Assembly (NCBI GenBank): GCA_023667845.1
Contig: JAMPIU010000206.1
Location: 233,982 to 297,981 of the forward strand
Source of the DNA: Dehalobacter sp.
GTDB taxonomy: Bacteria; Bacillota; Desulfitobacteriia; Desulfitobacteriales; Syntrophobotulaceae
Direction: 5' to 3'
DNA length: 64,000 nt
Program-made: the position numbers and the translations under genes
In this document: piece by piece, positions 8,255-17,356 of the stretch
Layout: the number at the start of each line of letters is the position of its first letter
How positions within the stretch are numbered: the stretch's first letter is position 1
The notes under the pieces: model-generated
The model's input: only the letters and a program-made list of their open reading frames with translations
Told to the model about the DNA's origin: nothing
Database searches by the model: none

Positions 8255-9187
8255 ATGGGATATTTTACAATAAAAAGTAGGAATTGGTCTACAAAATTAT
8301 TCTGCTTTTTTATTATTTCTTTATTGTTGTTTCCGGGATGCAGCATGCTGAATAAAATTACAGGCAAGCAGCCCGAAGAATCGGTAAAGTCCGAAACAGT
8401 CCCTAAACAGCTCGAAGACATCGAGTCATCGATCGAAAAAATCTTTAGCGTTTTAAAAGGGCCATCCCTCATGGCGGAAGAAACAAAAGACCAGAATGAA
8501 CAGACACAAGCCGGTGGACAGAATCAAGCAGGTAGTCAGAGCCAAACGAACGGTAAGAGTCAAACCGAAGGAGGCAGTCAGCAGAAAGAGCAGTCGGGAC
8601 AGGACACCTCCGGACAGGCAAAGACGACGAATCAGACCCCGGATCCGTTACAGCAGGCAGCACTCGAAATTAGCCAGCTCCATAATCTCTGGAATGAAGT
8701 TATGCCTAAAATCAATCAAAAAGGCGCTGCCAAAAAACTCATCGAGAATTTCAGCGATGCCCTGAATACTCTTACAGAATCCGTGATTACCAAAGACAAA
8801 ATGAAAATCATGATGGCCTTAAATGCCCTATATGAGAAGATTCCGGATATTTATGCGCTTTATCAAACCAATACTTCTCCTCAAATCAAGAATATCATCT
8901 ATTTCAGCCGAAGCTCCATTTTGTTCGCCGAGTCTAAAGACTGGGAAAAAGCATCAGCGGCGATCAAAGAGCTTAAATCATCCTGGGCCATGTTCAATAA
9001 CGCGCTGGAAGGAAAACAGCAGGATGATTCCAGCAAGCTTGACCTGTCCATTCTGGAGCTCGAAAAAGTAGTTCAGGAAAAAAATACGCAGCTGGTGCAA
9101 ATCAAAGGGAAAATTACGTTGGCCAATATTGCCGCACTCGAAAAGTCCTTGCAGGCAGCAGAGCAGAGCAAAAAGCAAAAGAAATAA
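8255..9187 (+). CDS. Putative lipoprotein with Gln/Gly/Ser-rich linker
   Basis: Encodes 310 residues. A hydrophobic signal with lipobox LLFPGC near residues 24-29 marks it as a lipoprotein on the outer face of the membrane. Residues ~75-130 are a low-complexity Gln/Gly/Ser/Thr linker. The remainder is helical with heptad-like stretches and a Lys-rich end (EQSKKQKK). AAGGAAG precedes the ATG. I do not recognise the family. It is divergent from the kinase gene and followed by a terminator. Confidence 0.75.
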   Translation: MGYFTIKSRNWSTKLFCFFIISLLLFPGCSMLNKITGKQPEESVKSETVPKQLEDIESSIEKIFSVLKGPSLMAEETKDQNEQTQAGGQNQAGSQSQTNGKSQTEGGSQQKEQSGQDTSGQAKTTNQTPDPLQQAALEISQLHNLWNEVMPKINQKGAAKKLIENFSDALNTLTESVITKDKMKIMMALNALYEKIPDIYALYQTNTSPQIKNIIYFSRSSILFAESKDWEKASAAIKELKSSWAMFNNALEGKQQDDSSKLDLSILELEKVVQEKNTQLVQIKGKITLANIAALEKSLQAAEQSKKQKK

Positions 9188-9556
9188 ACAAAACCCGTCG
9201 ACAATAAATGGGTTTTAGAAGGCACCCTTCATATGTCTCCTCACGCTTAAGATCTAATAATTGGCGTATCCATTTGCGTTGCAAACAGGTTCCTCATCCC
9301 GCTGAAGCTTCCACGGGTTGAGATCCAAAGCAATATAGGCTTGTTTCAATCGTTTTGTATTCTGCTATTTTAACAAAAATTATTGGTAAAACTTCATCCA
9401 TTTATATTTTAGACATAATTGTCCATACAAAGGAAAATCATGTACAATTAATTCTGTATTCCGGTATTTTTTTTCTGAAGGACTTTTTACAGCACGCTCG
9501 ATGCCTTATAATAGTAGGAATAAGATGATTGATTTCAAGGCCAAAGGAGATACCAA
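9188..9556. other. Intergenic region: terminator, small scrap, pyc promoter
   Basis: Holds a terminator for the lipoprotein gene (AAACCC ... GGGTTT at about 9192-9215). A minus-strand stretch near 9255-9360 reads as an open 35-codon run with no convincing start, possibly a gene scrap. Upstream of pyc, TATAAT at 9507-9512 is preceded by TTTACA at a short 15-bp spacing. Nothing else is recognised. Confidence 0.4.
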
Positions 9557-12500
9557 ATGAAAATACAGAATTTTAATAAAGTGCTGGTCGCAAACAGGGG
9601 AGAAATTGCGATCAGGGTTTTTCGGGCCTGCAAAGAGCTCGGGATCAGAACCGTTGCTATTTATTCGGAAGAAGACAAATACGCTTTGTTCAGAGCGAAA
9701 GCGGATGAATCCTACCTAATTGGTGAGAAAAAGAAGCCGATCGAAGTATACTTAAGCATTGGTGAAATTATTAACCTCGCCCTAAAAAAGGGCGTCGACG
9801 CCATTCATCCCGGCTATGGCTTCTTATCCGAAAACCCGGAATTCGCGGAAAAGTGTGAGGAAGCCGGTATTGTTTATATCGGACCATCTGTTCATACACT
9901 TGAAAATCTTGGGGATAAAATCAAATCCAAACTGCTGGCCCAAAGTGTAGGCGTTCCTGTCATTCCCGGCGTGGACAAACCGATGACTTCCGTAGACGAA
10001 GCTGTGGTCTTTGCCGAGAAATATGGATATCCCGTGATTCTGAAAGCGGCAGCAGGCGGCGGCGGCAGAGGAATGCGCGTCGTCTACAGTGAAAAGGACC
10101 TGGAGCGTGAATTTAATAATGCCAGAACAGAGGCTAAGAAGGCTTTTGGCATTGAAGATATTTTTATTGAGAAATATCTGGAAAGACCCAAACACATTGA
10201 AGTTCAAATTCTGGCCGACAAGTACGGTAATATCGTTCATCTGTATGAGCGGGACTGCTCCGTGCAGCGCCGCCATCAGAAAATTCTCGAATTCACACCA
10301 GCTTTCTCAATTCCGCAGGAAGTCAGAGATCGACTGTACCAGGATGCGCTTAAACTTTCCAGAGCTGTCAATTATGTTAATGCAGGCACTGCGGAGTTTC
10401 TGGTTGACAAGCACGGCAACCACTATTTTATTGAAATGAATCCCCGGATCCAAGTCGAGCACACAATCACTGAGATGACGACAGGGATGGATATTGTTCA
10501 AAGCCAAATTCTGGTCGCTCAGGGCTACCCGCTAAATTCGAAAGAAATCGGAATTTCGTCCCAGGAATCGGTGGTTCCGCGCGGATACTCGATTCAGTGC
10601 AGAATTACCACGGAAGACCCGCTCTCAAACTTTATGCCGGATACAGGGAAAATTGACGTATATCGGACGAGTTCGGGTTTCGGTATCCGGCTCGATGGCG
10701 GCAACGGCTACACCGGTGCGAACATCTCACCTTACTATGACAGTCTGCTTGTTAAGATCATTTCCTGGGCCAGAACATTTGAAGGGACTACACAAAAAGC
10801 AATCCGTTCCGTTAAAGAAATGAATGTCAAAGGGGTCAAGACCAACGAAGCCTTCCTTATCAATGTCATGAATCACGAGAAATTCTTAAGCGGAGAATGT
10901 GATACCCATTTTATCGATGACACGCCGGAGCTTTTTGACATCAAACCCAAAAAGGATTACGAAACAAAGCTTCTGAAATATATTGGCGAAAAAATTGTCA
11001 ACGAAGTCAAGAGCACCAAGAAAGACTATAACATCGCCCCAGTCCCAAAGATTGAACTGCCTTCCGAACGTGCAGGAATCAGAGGCATCCTGCAGCAGCG
11101 CGGCGCTGATGGCTTCGTATCCTGGGTGAAAGACCAGGACAAACTACTGCTGACCGACACGACTTTCCGGGACGCGCATCAGTCCCTGCTGGCAACGCGG
11201 GTTCGGACCAAGGATCTTGTGTCAATTGCCGAAGCGACTTCCGTCCTGGCCAATGAGCTGTTCTCTATGGAAATGTGGGGCGGAGCCACGTTTGATGTTG
11301 CCTACCGCTTTTTACGGGAATCACCATGGCGCAGGCTGCAAAAACTCAGACAGCTTATCCCGAATATCCCGTTCCAGATGCTTATCCGTGGCGCCAATGC
11401 CGTAGGCTATACCAACTACCCCGACAACCTGATCAGAGCCTTTATCCAGGAAGCCTCAGTGCAAGGCATCGATATCTTCAGGATCTTTGACAGCCTGAAC
11501 TGGCTGAAAGGTATGGAAGTGGCTTTTGACGAAGTGATGAAAACCGGAAAAATTGCGGAGGTTTGCTTATGCTATACCGGGGATATCCTCGATGAAAGCA
11601 GAGAAAAATACTCGCTGAACTATTACCTGAAGATGGCGAAAGAAATCGAGAAGATGGGTGCCCATATACTCGGTATCAAAGATATGTCCGGCCTGTTGAA
11701 ACCCTATGCCGCAGCTAAACTGATCAAAGCCCTGAAACAGGAAATCTCCATTCCTATCCATCTGCATACGCATGATACCAGCGGAAACGCTGTCGCCACG
11801 ATTCTGATGGCGGCAGAAGCAGGGGTGGACATCGTCGATGCGGCGCTCAGTCCAATGGCAGGAACCACGAGCCAGCCTTCCATGGATTCAATCATTGCTG
11901 CACTCCGCAATACCAAGATGGATCCGGGAATGGACCTCGATGATATTCAAAAGCTCTGCAATTACTGGAGTGAAGCCAGAACGTTCTATGAGCAGTTTGA
12001 ATCCGGACTGAAATCCGGAACTGCCGAAATATACAAATATGAGATCCCTGGAGGCCAGTATTCCAATCTGAAGCCGCAGGTGGAAAGTTTCGGTCTTGGC
12101 CACAAATTTGATGAAGTCAAAGCGATGTATATAGAGGTCAACCAGATCCTCGGTGACATCGTCAAGGTTACCCCTACCTCCAAAGTGGTCGGAGATATGG
12201 CCATCTTTATGGTCCAGAACGGACTTACCAAAGGAAATCTGCACGAAAAGGGAAAAACGCTTGCGTTTCCCGATTCGGTCGTCGACTATTTCAAAGGGAT
12301 GATGGGCCAGCCGGAGGGTGGCTTCCCAGAAGAACTACAAAAAATTGTTCTGAAAGGTCAGGATCCGATTACCTGCCGGCCCGGTGAAATCCTCGAATCG
12401 ATCGATTTTGAAAAAATTAATCAAAAGCTCCAGGAAGAATTCCATATAGAGCCCAATATCCGGAACGCCCTGAGTTATGCGCTTTATCCGAAAGTATACA

Positions 12501-12991
12501 GCGATTACCTCAAATCCCTGGACGAATTCGGGCATCTCTATAACCTGGAAAGCCACGTCTTTTTCTACGGGTTGAAAGAAGGCGAGACCAGCGAAATCGA
12601 ACTTGACGAAGGCAAGACCATGATCTTGAAGTTGGTTGAAGTCCGCGATGTGGATGAAGAAGGTTATAAGACGCTGCTTTTCGAGATCAACGGCAACAGA
12701 AGAGAAGTACGAATCTTTGACCGGAACTTTGAAGAAAAAGAAAAGGTCTCCGTCACCCTGATGGCAGACCCGAATAATCCAAAGGAGATCGCCTCATCGA
12801 TCACCGGAATTATCTCCAAAGTATTTGTTAAAGAAAACGAAAAAATTGTCAATAAACAAAGTATGCTGATCATTGAGGCCATGAAAATGGAGACGAATAT
12901 TATGGCCCCAACGGACGGAGAAATCGAAAGCATCCTGATCAGCGAAGGCCAACAGGTAAAATCCGGCCAGTTGATTATTAAACTCAAGTAA
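9557..12991 (+). CDS. pyc: Pyruvate carboxylase
   Basis: Encodes 1144 residues, the full single-chain length. It converts pyruvate, bicarbonate and ATP to oxaloacetate. Domains in order: biotin carboxylase (~1-455) with KVLVANRGEIAIRVFRA, AAAGGGGRGMRVV and EMNPRIQVEHT; carboxyltransferase (~535-800) with LLTDTTFRDAHQSLLATR and HLHTHDTSGNA; PC tetramerisation domain; and a C-terminal biotinyl domain with EAMKMETN, Lys ~1110 being the biotin site. AAAGGAGA precedes the ATG. It is monocistronic. In an organism lacking a complete TCA cycle it supplies oxaloacetate for biosynthesis. Confidence 0.98.
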   Translation: MKIQNFNKVLVANRGEIAIRVFRACKELGIRTVAIYSEEDKYALFRAKADESYLIGEKKKPIEVYLSIGEIINLALKKGVDAIHPGYGFLSENPEFAEKCEEAGIVYIGPSVHTLENLGDKIKSKLLAQSVGVPVIPGVDKPMTSVDEAVVFAEKYGYPVILKAAAGGGGRGMRVVYSEKDLEREFNNARTEAKKAFGIEDIFIEKYLERPKHIEVQILADKYGNIVHLYERDCSVQRRHQKILEFTPAFSIPQEVRDRLYQDALKLSRAVNYVNAGTAEFLVDKHGNHYFIEMNPRIQVEHTITEMTTGMDIVQSQILVAQGYPLNSKEIGISSQESVVPRGYSIQCRITTEDPLSNFMPDTGKIDVYRTSSGFGIRLDGGNGYTGANISPYYDSLLVKIISWARTFEGTTQKAIRSVKEMNVKGVKTNEAFLINVMNHEKFLSGECDTHFIDDTPELFDIKPKKDYETKLLKYIGEKIVNEVKSTKKDYNIAPVPKIELPSERAGIRGILQQRGADGFVSWVKDQDKLLLTDTTFRDAHQSLLATRVRTKDLVSIAEATSVLANELFSMEMWGGATFDVAYRFLRESPWRRLQKLRQLIPNIPFQMLIRGANAVGYTNYPDNLIRAFIQEASVQGIDIFRIFDSLNWLKGMEVAFDEVMKTGKIAEVCLCYTGDILDESREKYSLNYYLKMAKEIEKMGAHILGIKDMSGLLKPYAAAKLIKALKQEISIPIHLHTHDTSGNAVATILMAAEAGVDIVDAALSPMAGTTSQPSMDSIIAALRNTKMDPGMDLDDIQKLCNYWSEARTFYEQFESGLKSGTAEIYKYEIPGGQYSNLKPQVESFGLGHKFDEVKAMYIEVNQILGDIVKVTPTSKVVGDMAIFMVQNGLTKGNLHEKGKTLAFPDSVVDYFKGMMGQPEGGFPEELQKIVLKGQDPITCRPGEILESIDFEKINQKLQEEFHIEPNIRNALSYALYPKVYSDYLKSLDEFGHLYNLESHVFFYGLKEGETSEIELDEGKTMILKLVEVRDVDEEGYKTLLFEINGNRREVRIFDRNFEEKEKVSVTLMADPNNPKEIASSITGIISKVFVKENEKIVNKQSMLIIEAMKMETNIMAPTDGEIESILISEGQQVKSGQLIIKLK

Positions 12992-13041
12992 AAGCCATCG
13001 TTAATAAATAAACCTTAAGTAATAAGATTCCGTAAGAATTG

Positions 13042-13075
13042 CGCAGACAAACCTATTTTTGTCTGCGTTTTCTTC
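13042..13075 (+). terminator. Terminator of pyc
   Basis: CGCAGACAAA pairs with TTTGTCTGCG around a short loop, followed by TTTTCTTC, 50 bp after the pyc stop. Confidence 0.85.
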
Positions 13076-13089
13076 ATCCGAAAAAAAGA

Positions 13090-13162
13090 AAACCCGGCAT
13101 AACAAAGTCCGAATAGCGACACAATGTGTCCGCCTCGACATCTGTAATACCGGGTGTTTTTT
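13090..13162 (-). terminator. Long branched terminator hairpin for the soluble chemoreceptor gene
   Basis: AAAACCCGGCAT pairs with ATACCGGGTGTTTT over about 70 bases, and the enclosed loop contains a second hairpin built on GCGACACAATGTGTC. T-rich runs follow on both strands. It lies just after the stop of the minus-strand chemoreceptor. Confidence 0.55.
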
Positions 13163-13175
13163 CAATCATGGTTAT

Positions 13176-13997
13176 TTACAGTTTGGCAGCCGTTTCTTTA
13201 ACCGTCTCTGCCAGCTTTCGCAAGTGATCGATCGTGGCTGCATTCTCCTGAGTGGCCGCAGCCTGCTGCTGGGCGATCTGTCCCGATTCTTCAGCTGCAT
13301 TCGTCATGTCGGTGACCGCCGAAGAAATCGACTCAATGATCTGACGGACTTCTTCCGCTGCTTTTTTACTGTTTTCGGCTAACTTCCGGATTTCCTGGGC
13401 AACTACACCGAAACCGCGGCCGTGTTCCCCGGCCCGGGCTGATTCAATTGCCGCGTTTAAGCCAAGCATATTCGTCTGATTCGAGATGTTTGTAATGGTG
13501 TTGATAATGACTTCAGTTTCATTGATTTTCTGGTTAGACTCCTGCGCTTTCACTGTAAGGCTCTGACCGACTTCGGCCAGTCTTCCGGCTCCCATGGCGA
13601 TCTCCTCGACTGCCGAGGCAATCTGATCAAGATAATCAGACAGCTGTACAGCGACCTCATTAACATCCTGCTGTTTTTTCCTTCCGCTCGCACAGATCAA
13701 CGTTCCGACAGGAATTCCGTTCTCATCATGTATCGGTATATTAACTCCACGAAACAGGGTTCCTGTCCGGACATTAAATACGGTCTTCCTGTTCTCATTC
13801 ACACATTTTTCGGTAGCCGTTCCAAAAACTTCATTACCGACTTCAATACCAATAGTAAGCTCTTCTCCTTCGGATGCCTGAAGATACTTTTTCCCATCCG
13901 TCACATATAAGGCCATATCAGGAGGAAGAGCCTTCACAACATAAGGCAATATGCCACAGAGTGCGTTAATTGCATCTTGTCCCTTGAACAATTCCAT
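13176..13997 (-). CDS. Soluble methyl-accepting chemotaxis protein
   Basis: Encodes 273 residues with no transmembrane segment. Residues ~1-115 form a small ligand- or redox-sensing domain (GAF/PAS-like fold) with several Cys residues. The remainder is a shortened signalling helix pair with the hairpin tip region [20 protein letters not shown] and [15 protein letters not shown], the CheA/CheW contact zone. No HAMP domain. A cytoplasmic receptor is expected to report intracellular state to the Che system; the main che operon lies about 27 kb away. Ligand unknown. Confidence 0.9.
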   Translation of the reverse strand: MELFKGQDAINALCGILPYVVKALPPDMALYVTDGKKYLQASEGEELTIGIEVGNEVFGTATEKCVNENRKTVFNVRTGTLFRGVNIPIHDENGIPVGTLICASGRKKQQDVNEVAVQLSDYLDQIASAVEEIAMGAGRLAEVGQSLTVKAQESNQKINETEVIINTITNISNQTNMLGLNAAIESARAGEHGRGFGVVAQEIRKLAENSKKAAEEVRQIIESISSAVTDMTNAAEESGQIAQQQAAATQENAATIDHLRKLAETVKETAAKL

Positions 13998-14129
13998 TCT
14001 ATTCCACCCTTACTCAAACAAATATTTGTACTTTATTTGGTATTCGACGTAATTAAGCCAGATTCCTTTTTGTTAAATAAATAACTTGTATATCCAACTT
14101 TGCTTTTATTTATCAAAATTTTGCGACAT

Positions 14130-14168
14130 AAAAAATACCCGCTTAAACTTCCTCTGCCTAAGCGGGCT
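14130..14168 (-). terminator. Terminator at the end of the tailocin cluster
   Basis: On the minus strand CCCGCTTAG and TTAAGCGGG form a stem followed by TATTTTTTATG, immediately after the XhlA-like gene, so it probably ends the long tail-gene transcript. Confidence 0.8.
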
Positions 14169-14174
14169 CTTGGT

Positions 14175-14540
14175 CTAAGTGGGCCGTATTTGAATGTACC
14201 AGATAAAAAATCCCGCAAGCAGGAGGAATACTGTCGTGGCAGTCCATCGGAGAATAGACAGGACCCCTTTCACTGAACCGGCGAGACTTTCAAGATCTTT
14301 TTCTTTTTTGACACATTCCATCTCCTGCTCTTTAATCCTTTCATCATGACTGCTGAGCATCTCCTTGATATCGAAGCTAAACTCCATCAGCTGCTCACAC
14401 AGACTATCCATACGCTTGGATTCCAGCACCGAGGAAGATTCCAGGATCGTCAGCCGTTCATCATGCTTTTTGAGCCTCTCTTCATGCTCTTTCAATCTTT
14501 CTTCAAGTCCTTTCTTACTCTTTTCATTTTCAGCCGTCAT
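14175..14540 (-). CDS. xhlA: XhlA-like coiled-coil/holin-associated protein
   Basis: Encodes 121 residues: a charged coiled coil over most of its length (repeated EERLKEHEERLKKHDERL pattern) and one C-terminal transmembrane segment (LRWTATTVFLLLAGFFIWYI). This is the layout of XhlA/hemolysin XhlA-type proteins, which act with a holin in PBSX-like lysis. It is the last gene of the tail cluster, 22 bp after the preceding fibre gene, with a terminator behind it. Assignment is by architecture; a plain membrane-anchored coiled-coil protein is the alternative. Confidence 0.65.
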   Translation of the reverse strand: MTAENEKSKKGLEERLKEHEERLKKHDERLTILESSSVLESKRMDSLCEQLMEFSFDIKEMLSSHDERIKEQEMECVKKEKDLESLAGSVKGVLSILRWTATTVFLLLAGFFIWYIQIRPT

Positions 14541-14562
14541 GTCCTTTCCTCCCTTCGTTTTC

Positions 14563-14940
14563 TTATTGCAACACCTCGCTGATTAAAGCATTATCTTGGT
14601 CGTAAGTCAGGAGATAGGTCTTGATTACCTTGGCGGTCACGCCATCTTCGTGATAATAGGTATCCGTCCGCAAGGAATAATACGGCGGAGTTCCCCTGCT
14701 GAAGACCGACCGCTTGGCAAGCTTCCCATTCTCCCGTTTCCACTGCAGCTCAACAAAGACGCCAAAAGCGTCTTTGTCGAGCTTATACAGGCTTAAACAT
14801 TCAAAATGTGCCATCCGATCCGCAAAATGTTCCGTAAGCGCATTGTCGATTGCATCCAGGTTGTCGTTATAGTCTCTTGGCTCCACCTGTTCGGTTTCGG
14901 TGGGTTTTTTTAGATAGAATTTTGGGGTGAAAAGTGGCAT
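14563..14940 (-). CDS. Tail fibre / baseplate accessory protein
   Basis: Encodes 125 residues from the ATG at 14940, preceded by AAGGAGG; an in-frame start eight codons earlier would place that site inside the gene. The opening (MPLFTPKFYLKKPTE, then NLDAIDNALTEHFADRMAHF) is shared in style with the small fibre protein at 17105-17323. It lies in the fibre module between xkdX and xhlA. No family with known function is recognised. A role at the tail tip or as fibre chaperone is inferred from position. Confidence 0.6.
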   Translation of the reverse strand: MPLFTPKFYLKKPTETEQVEPRDYNDNLDAIDNALTEHFADRMAHFECLSLYKLDKDAFGVFVELQWKRENGKLAKRSVFSRGTPPYYSLRTDTYYHEDGVTAKVIKTYLLTYDQDNALISEVLQ

Positions 14941-15058
14941 TTTTTTAGCCTCCTTCAAAAACAATTGTCAGAATAAACATTATTTTGTCCCCTTCTTGGA
15001 ACACTGTAAATTTTTCTAAAATAATAGATGATTATCCTGGCTTCGTCGCTATATAAGT

Positions 15059-15187
15059 CTATTGCGCAGTAATGTAATCATACTCTTCCTGAGTTATTTT
15101 TGATTCCGTAAGAAGGTTATTCAATTTTTCAATGGTAACTTTTCCTGACGTATAAAGCCTCTTTAAACTCTCCACAAAAATACTCAT
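15059..15187 (-). CDS. xkdX: XkdX family small phage protein (42 aa)
   Basis: A 42-residue gene easily missed by length cut-offs: MSIFVESLKRLYTSGKVTIE opens it and KITQEEYDYITAQ closes it, matching the XkdX pattern of a short helix pair with a K-I/V-T-x-E-x-L / I-T-x-E-E-Y signature. The start codon overlaps the stop codon of the preceding gene by one base (TGATG), which indicates coupling. XkdX proteins sit between fibre and lysis genes in PBSX-type clusters; their function is unknown. Confidence 0.85.
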   Translation of the reverse strand: MSIFVESLKRLYTSGKVTIEKLNNLLTESKITQEEYDYITAQ

Positions 15188-15456
15188 CAGATGATGCCTC
15201 CATCAATAAGACTTAACGTATATTCGTCGATGGCCTGTTCTTTAATTCCGTCTGCTGATGCTTGCCATACTGGATTGATACCAACGACACCGTCGATAAG
15301 CGTGTTTTTGAATGGTGCTATTTCTAGGTCTGTTTCGGAAATGCTTAGATTCTGCTCAATATACACGCAACCATCACAGAGTATACCATTCTCTACTTGG
15401 CGTATATCTACGCCTTTTGCCACAACAACATTAAGTGGATTAAGAATAATTTTCAT
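15187..15456 (-). CDS. Small tail-fibre-module protein, unknown
   Basis: Encodes 89 residues, beginning MKIILNPLNVVVAKGVDIRQ and ending SLIDGGII. It is not recognised. It lies between the large fibre protein and xkdX, overlaps xkdX by one base and has AGGTACG upstream of its ATG. Comparable small proteins in this position of PBSX-like clusters are fibre accessory or attachment proteins (inference from position only). Confidence 0.55.
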   Translation of the reverse strand: MKIILNPLNVVVAKGVDIRQVENGILCDGCVYIEQNLSISETDLEIAPFKNTLIDGVVGINPVWQASADGIKEQAIDEYTLSLIDGGII

Positions 15457-15484
15457 AACGTACCTCCAAGTTAATAATCAGTAT

Positions 15485-16792
15485 TTAAGGCATATAAATT
15501 TGCACTTTTCCGTCTGTTATTGCTGCACTTTTTGCTACACCATCAATAAATTCACCGCCTGCTGTGACAGCTGACAGTTTTTTCGCCTTAGAAGCCCCGG
15601 ATACCATAGCAGCACATGAATAATAGTTTGAATCATTGATATAAAAAACTAATACTGAATTATTTCCAACTGAACAAACAGAACCATATACGGGATTATT
15701 TGGTGATATACAAATCGCAACCTTTTTCTGGATACTATTTATACCATACACACTAATTATTATTCCGTACGTCCATCCAGAGGCACCCCACTGATTAAAC
15801 ACAAATATTTGATTAGGACTAATTGTCACACAACCCTTTGGAATAACAGTCGTCTCAGTAGACAGCGTTATTGGTATAGACCATGTAGTGAAAGAGGTTC
15901 CATCAAAGTAGAAAACCGTAGCCATCAAACATACTGAGCTAGCACCCCTATAAACAGCAATTATTCTATTGCCAGAAATTACTGCTGACTTTATATAGTC
16001 CGTTCTTTCATTAGCTGTAAACGCTATGCCACTGGAACCCCCCACTACATGGTTATCCTGACCTACTGTTAAAAGATACGCCACACCTCTTTGATTACTT
16101 CCGTCTGTAATCCCAATGAAAACTTTTGTTGGTGTAAGTTTAGATAAAGTAATATAATTCATTGCAAATCCTGTTATAGGCGTATCTATAGTTAAACAAG
16201 TAACGGTAAGCCCAGAAATAGAACATACCATTGTATATAAATAATTCTGTGCTGATACATTTCCTGCAACTAATACTATTGTTTCGGTAAGAACTACTAT
16301 TTCTATGTTGCCCATACTGCTTGGTGGTGTATATAAAATAGTTGCATTACCTACAGAAAGAGCTGACCCAGAGATGCTTATTGCAAAAAGATAAGGGTTC
16401 CCTGAATTTACATAGGTTACTGCTACTAGACTATCTGAAAGTACGGTTGCTTTAACTTCTGTAATACTTCCAGACATCAGATTTGTTCTTTCTCCAACAG
16501 TTATTGACGTCCCAGATATAGTTAAAATATGAGCGTATAAAACTGTGTTCTGATAATAGATTGCGAGGGCCTTTCCCGTTGCAAGTGGGAGAATTATTGA
16601 ATGTGCCGAAGATGCTACAGTGGAAATGTAAGTTAGACTTCCACTGGTACATGTAGGATATAATCCTACAAAATCACCAGCTGATAATGCTTGACCAGCG
16701 TTTGTTTCATATAGGTTACCATTTATCTGCATCCCAGGATCGCCAAATATACTTGCTTTACTCCCCAACGAATTACTCAACAATCCCTGCAT
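15485..16792 (-). CDS. Large tail fibre / receptor-binding protein, beta-propeller-like
   Basis: Encodes 435 residues, almost entirely short beta-strand-forming blocks of 45-60 residues rich in Ser, Thr, Gly, Ile and Val (for example ITEVKATVLSDSLVAVTYVN and VFIGITDGSNQRGVAYLLTV), resembling a repeated-blade or beta-propeller fold. The gene is more AT-rich than the baseplate genes, as expected of an exchangeable host-range module. Its start overlaps the stop of the preceding fibre gene (TAATG). It is the best candidate for the receptor-binding protein of the tailocin; target unknown. Confidence 0.6.
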   Translation of the reverse strand: MQGLLSNSLGSKASIFGDPGMQINGNLYETNAGQALSAGDFVGLYPTCTSGSLTYISTVASSAHSIILPLATGKALAIYYQNTVLYAHILTISGTSITVGERTNLMSGSITEVKATVLSDSLVAVTYVNSGNPYLFAISISGSALSVGNATILYTPPSSMGNIEIVVLTETIVLVAGNVSAQNYLYTMVCSISGLTVTCLTIDTPITGFAMNYITLSKLTPTKVFIGITDGSNQRGVAYLLTVGQDNHVVGGSSGIAFTANERTDYIKSAVISGNRIIAVYRGASSVCLMATVFYFDGTSFTTWSIPITLSTETTVIPKGCVTISPNQIFVFNQWGASGWTYGIIISVYGINSIQKKVAICISPNNPVYGSVCSVGNNSVLVFYINDSNYYSCAAMVSGASKAKKLSAVTAGGEFIDGVAKSAAITDGKVQIYMP

Positions 16793-17112
16793 TACGAAGT
16801 CACCTCGTTTACTCCCCAGATATAATAATCCATATCTGTAGCAACTTCACCTTTGACTTTTATCGTCTTTGTTGTTGCTACTGGAATATTGAGATCGCTA
16901 CGAATCAAGGCGTCGCCCGTGGGAATGGCTTTAATATATGGAAGAATTCGCTTGTCATCAATGAGAAGTTCTGCTTTTTTGTCGGCGGCATTGGCGTTTG
17001 AAATACAAAATCCTTTCATTATGAACGTGGTGTTTGCGGCTATTGTTGCCACAGTTACACTACCTGTGGTAAGCGTTCCGGAATACACCTGATCTGAATA
17101 TATTTTAGTCAA
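16792..17112 (-). CDS. Tail fibre-associated protein (106 aa)
   Basis: Starts with TTG at 17112, which has AAGGGGGTG eight bases upstream. The 106 residues are beta-rich (SGTLTTGSVTVATIAANTTF opening, MDYYIWGVNEV end), like fibre-tip or collar proteins. It overlaps the upstream gene by eight bases and the downstream fibre by one base, so it is part of the same translationally coupled fibre module. Family not recognised. Confidence 0.6.
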   Translation of the reverse strand: MTKIYSDQVYSGTLTTGSVTVATIAANTTFIMKGFCISNANAADKKAELLIDDKRILPYIKAIPTGDALIRSDLNIPVATTKTIKVKGEVATDMDYYIWGVNEVTS

Positions 17113-17323
17113 GGTAACGGCACCCCCTTAAATTCAAGAATTGTAAATCTGCATTTCTAGAATTGTATCCGCTTAGAAATGTCGCATAATCCGCCATATG
17201 CTCCGTTAACGCATTTCCGATATTGGTATCAATTGCCTCCACCAAACTATTATGCGCGGATAAACTAACATTTTCATTGGCCAATGCTTTCGGTAAGTTG
17301 AATTGAGTCGTATATTCCGGCAT
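17105..17323 (-). CDS. Small fibre protein with NALTEH motif (72 aa)
   Basis: Encodes 72 residues with AAAGGAGCG before the ATG. The segment AIDTNIGNALTEHMADYATF resembles the AIDNALTEHFAD segment in the fibre-module protein at 14563-14940, a motif common in PBSX/tailocin fibre proteins and probably an attachment or trimerisation element. It directly follows the XkdU-like gene, marking the start of the fibre module. Confidence 0.6.
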   Translation of the reverse strand: MPEYTTQFNLPKALANENVSLSAHNSLVEAIDTNIGNALTEHMADYATFLSGYNSRNADLQFLNLRGCRYLD

Positions 17324-17356
17324 TCTTCTTCGCTCCTTTATCCTTTATTGTTCACT

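Noticed and set aside
9255..9360. Minus-strand open stretch of 35 codons (AYIALDLNPWKLQRDEEPV)
   Set aside because: No ribosome site or standard start at a sensible place and no recognised family; noted only as possible scrap.
14033..14218. Minus-strand 61-residue frame over the tailocin terminator
   Set aside because: It covers the terminator hairpin and the end of the xhlA-like gene in another frame; composition is not protein-like.
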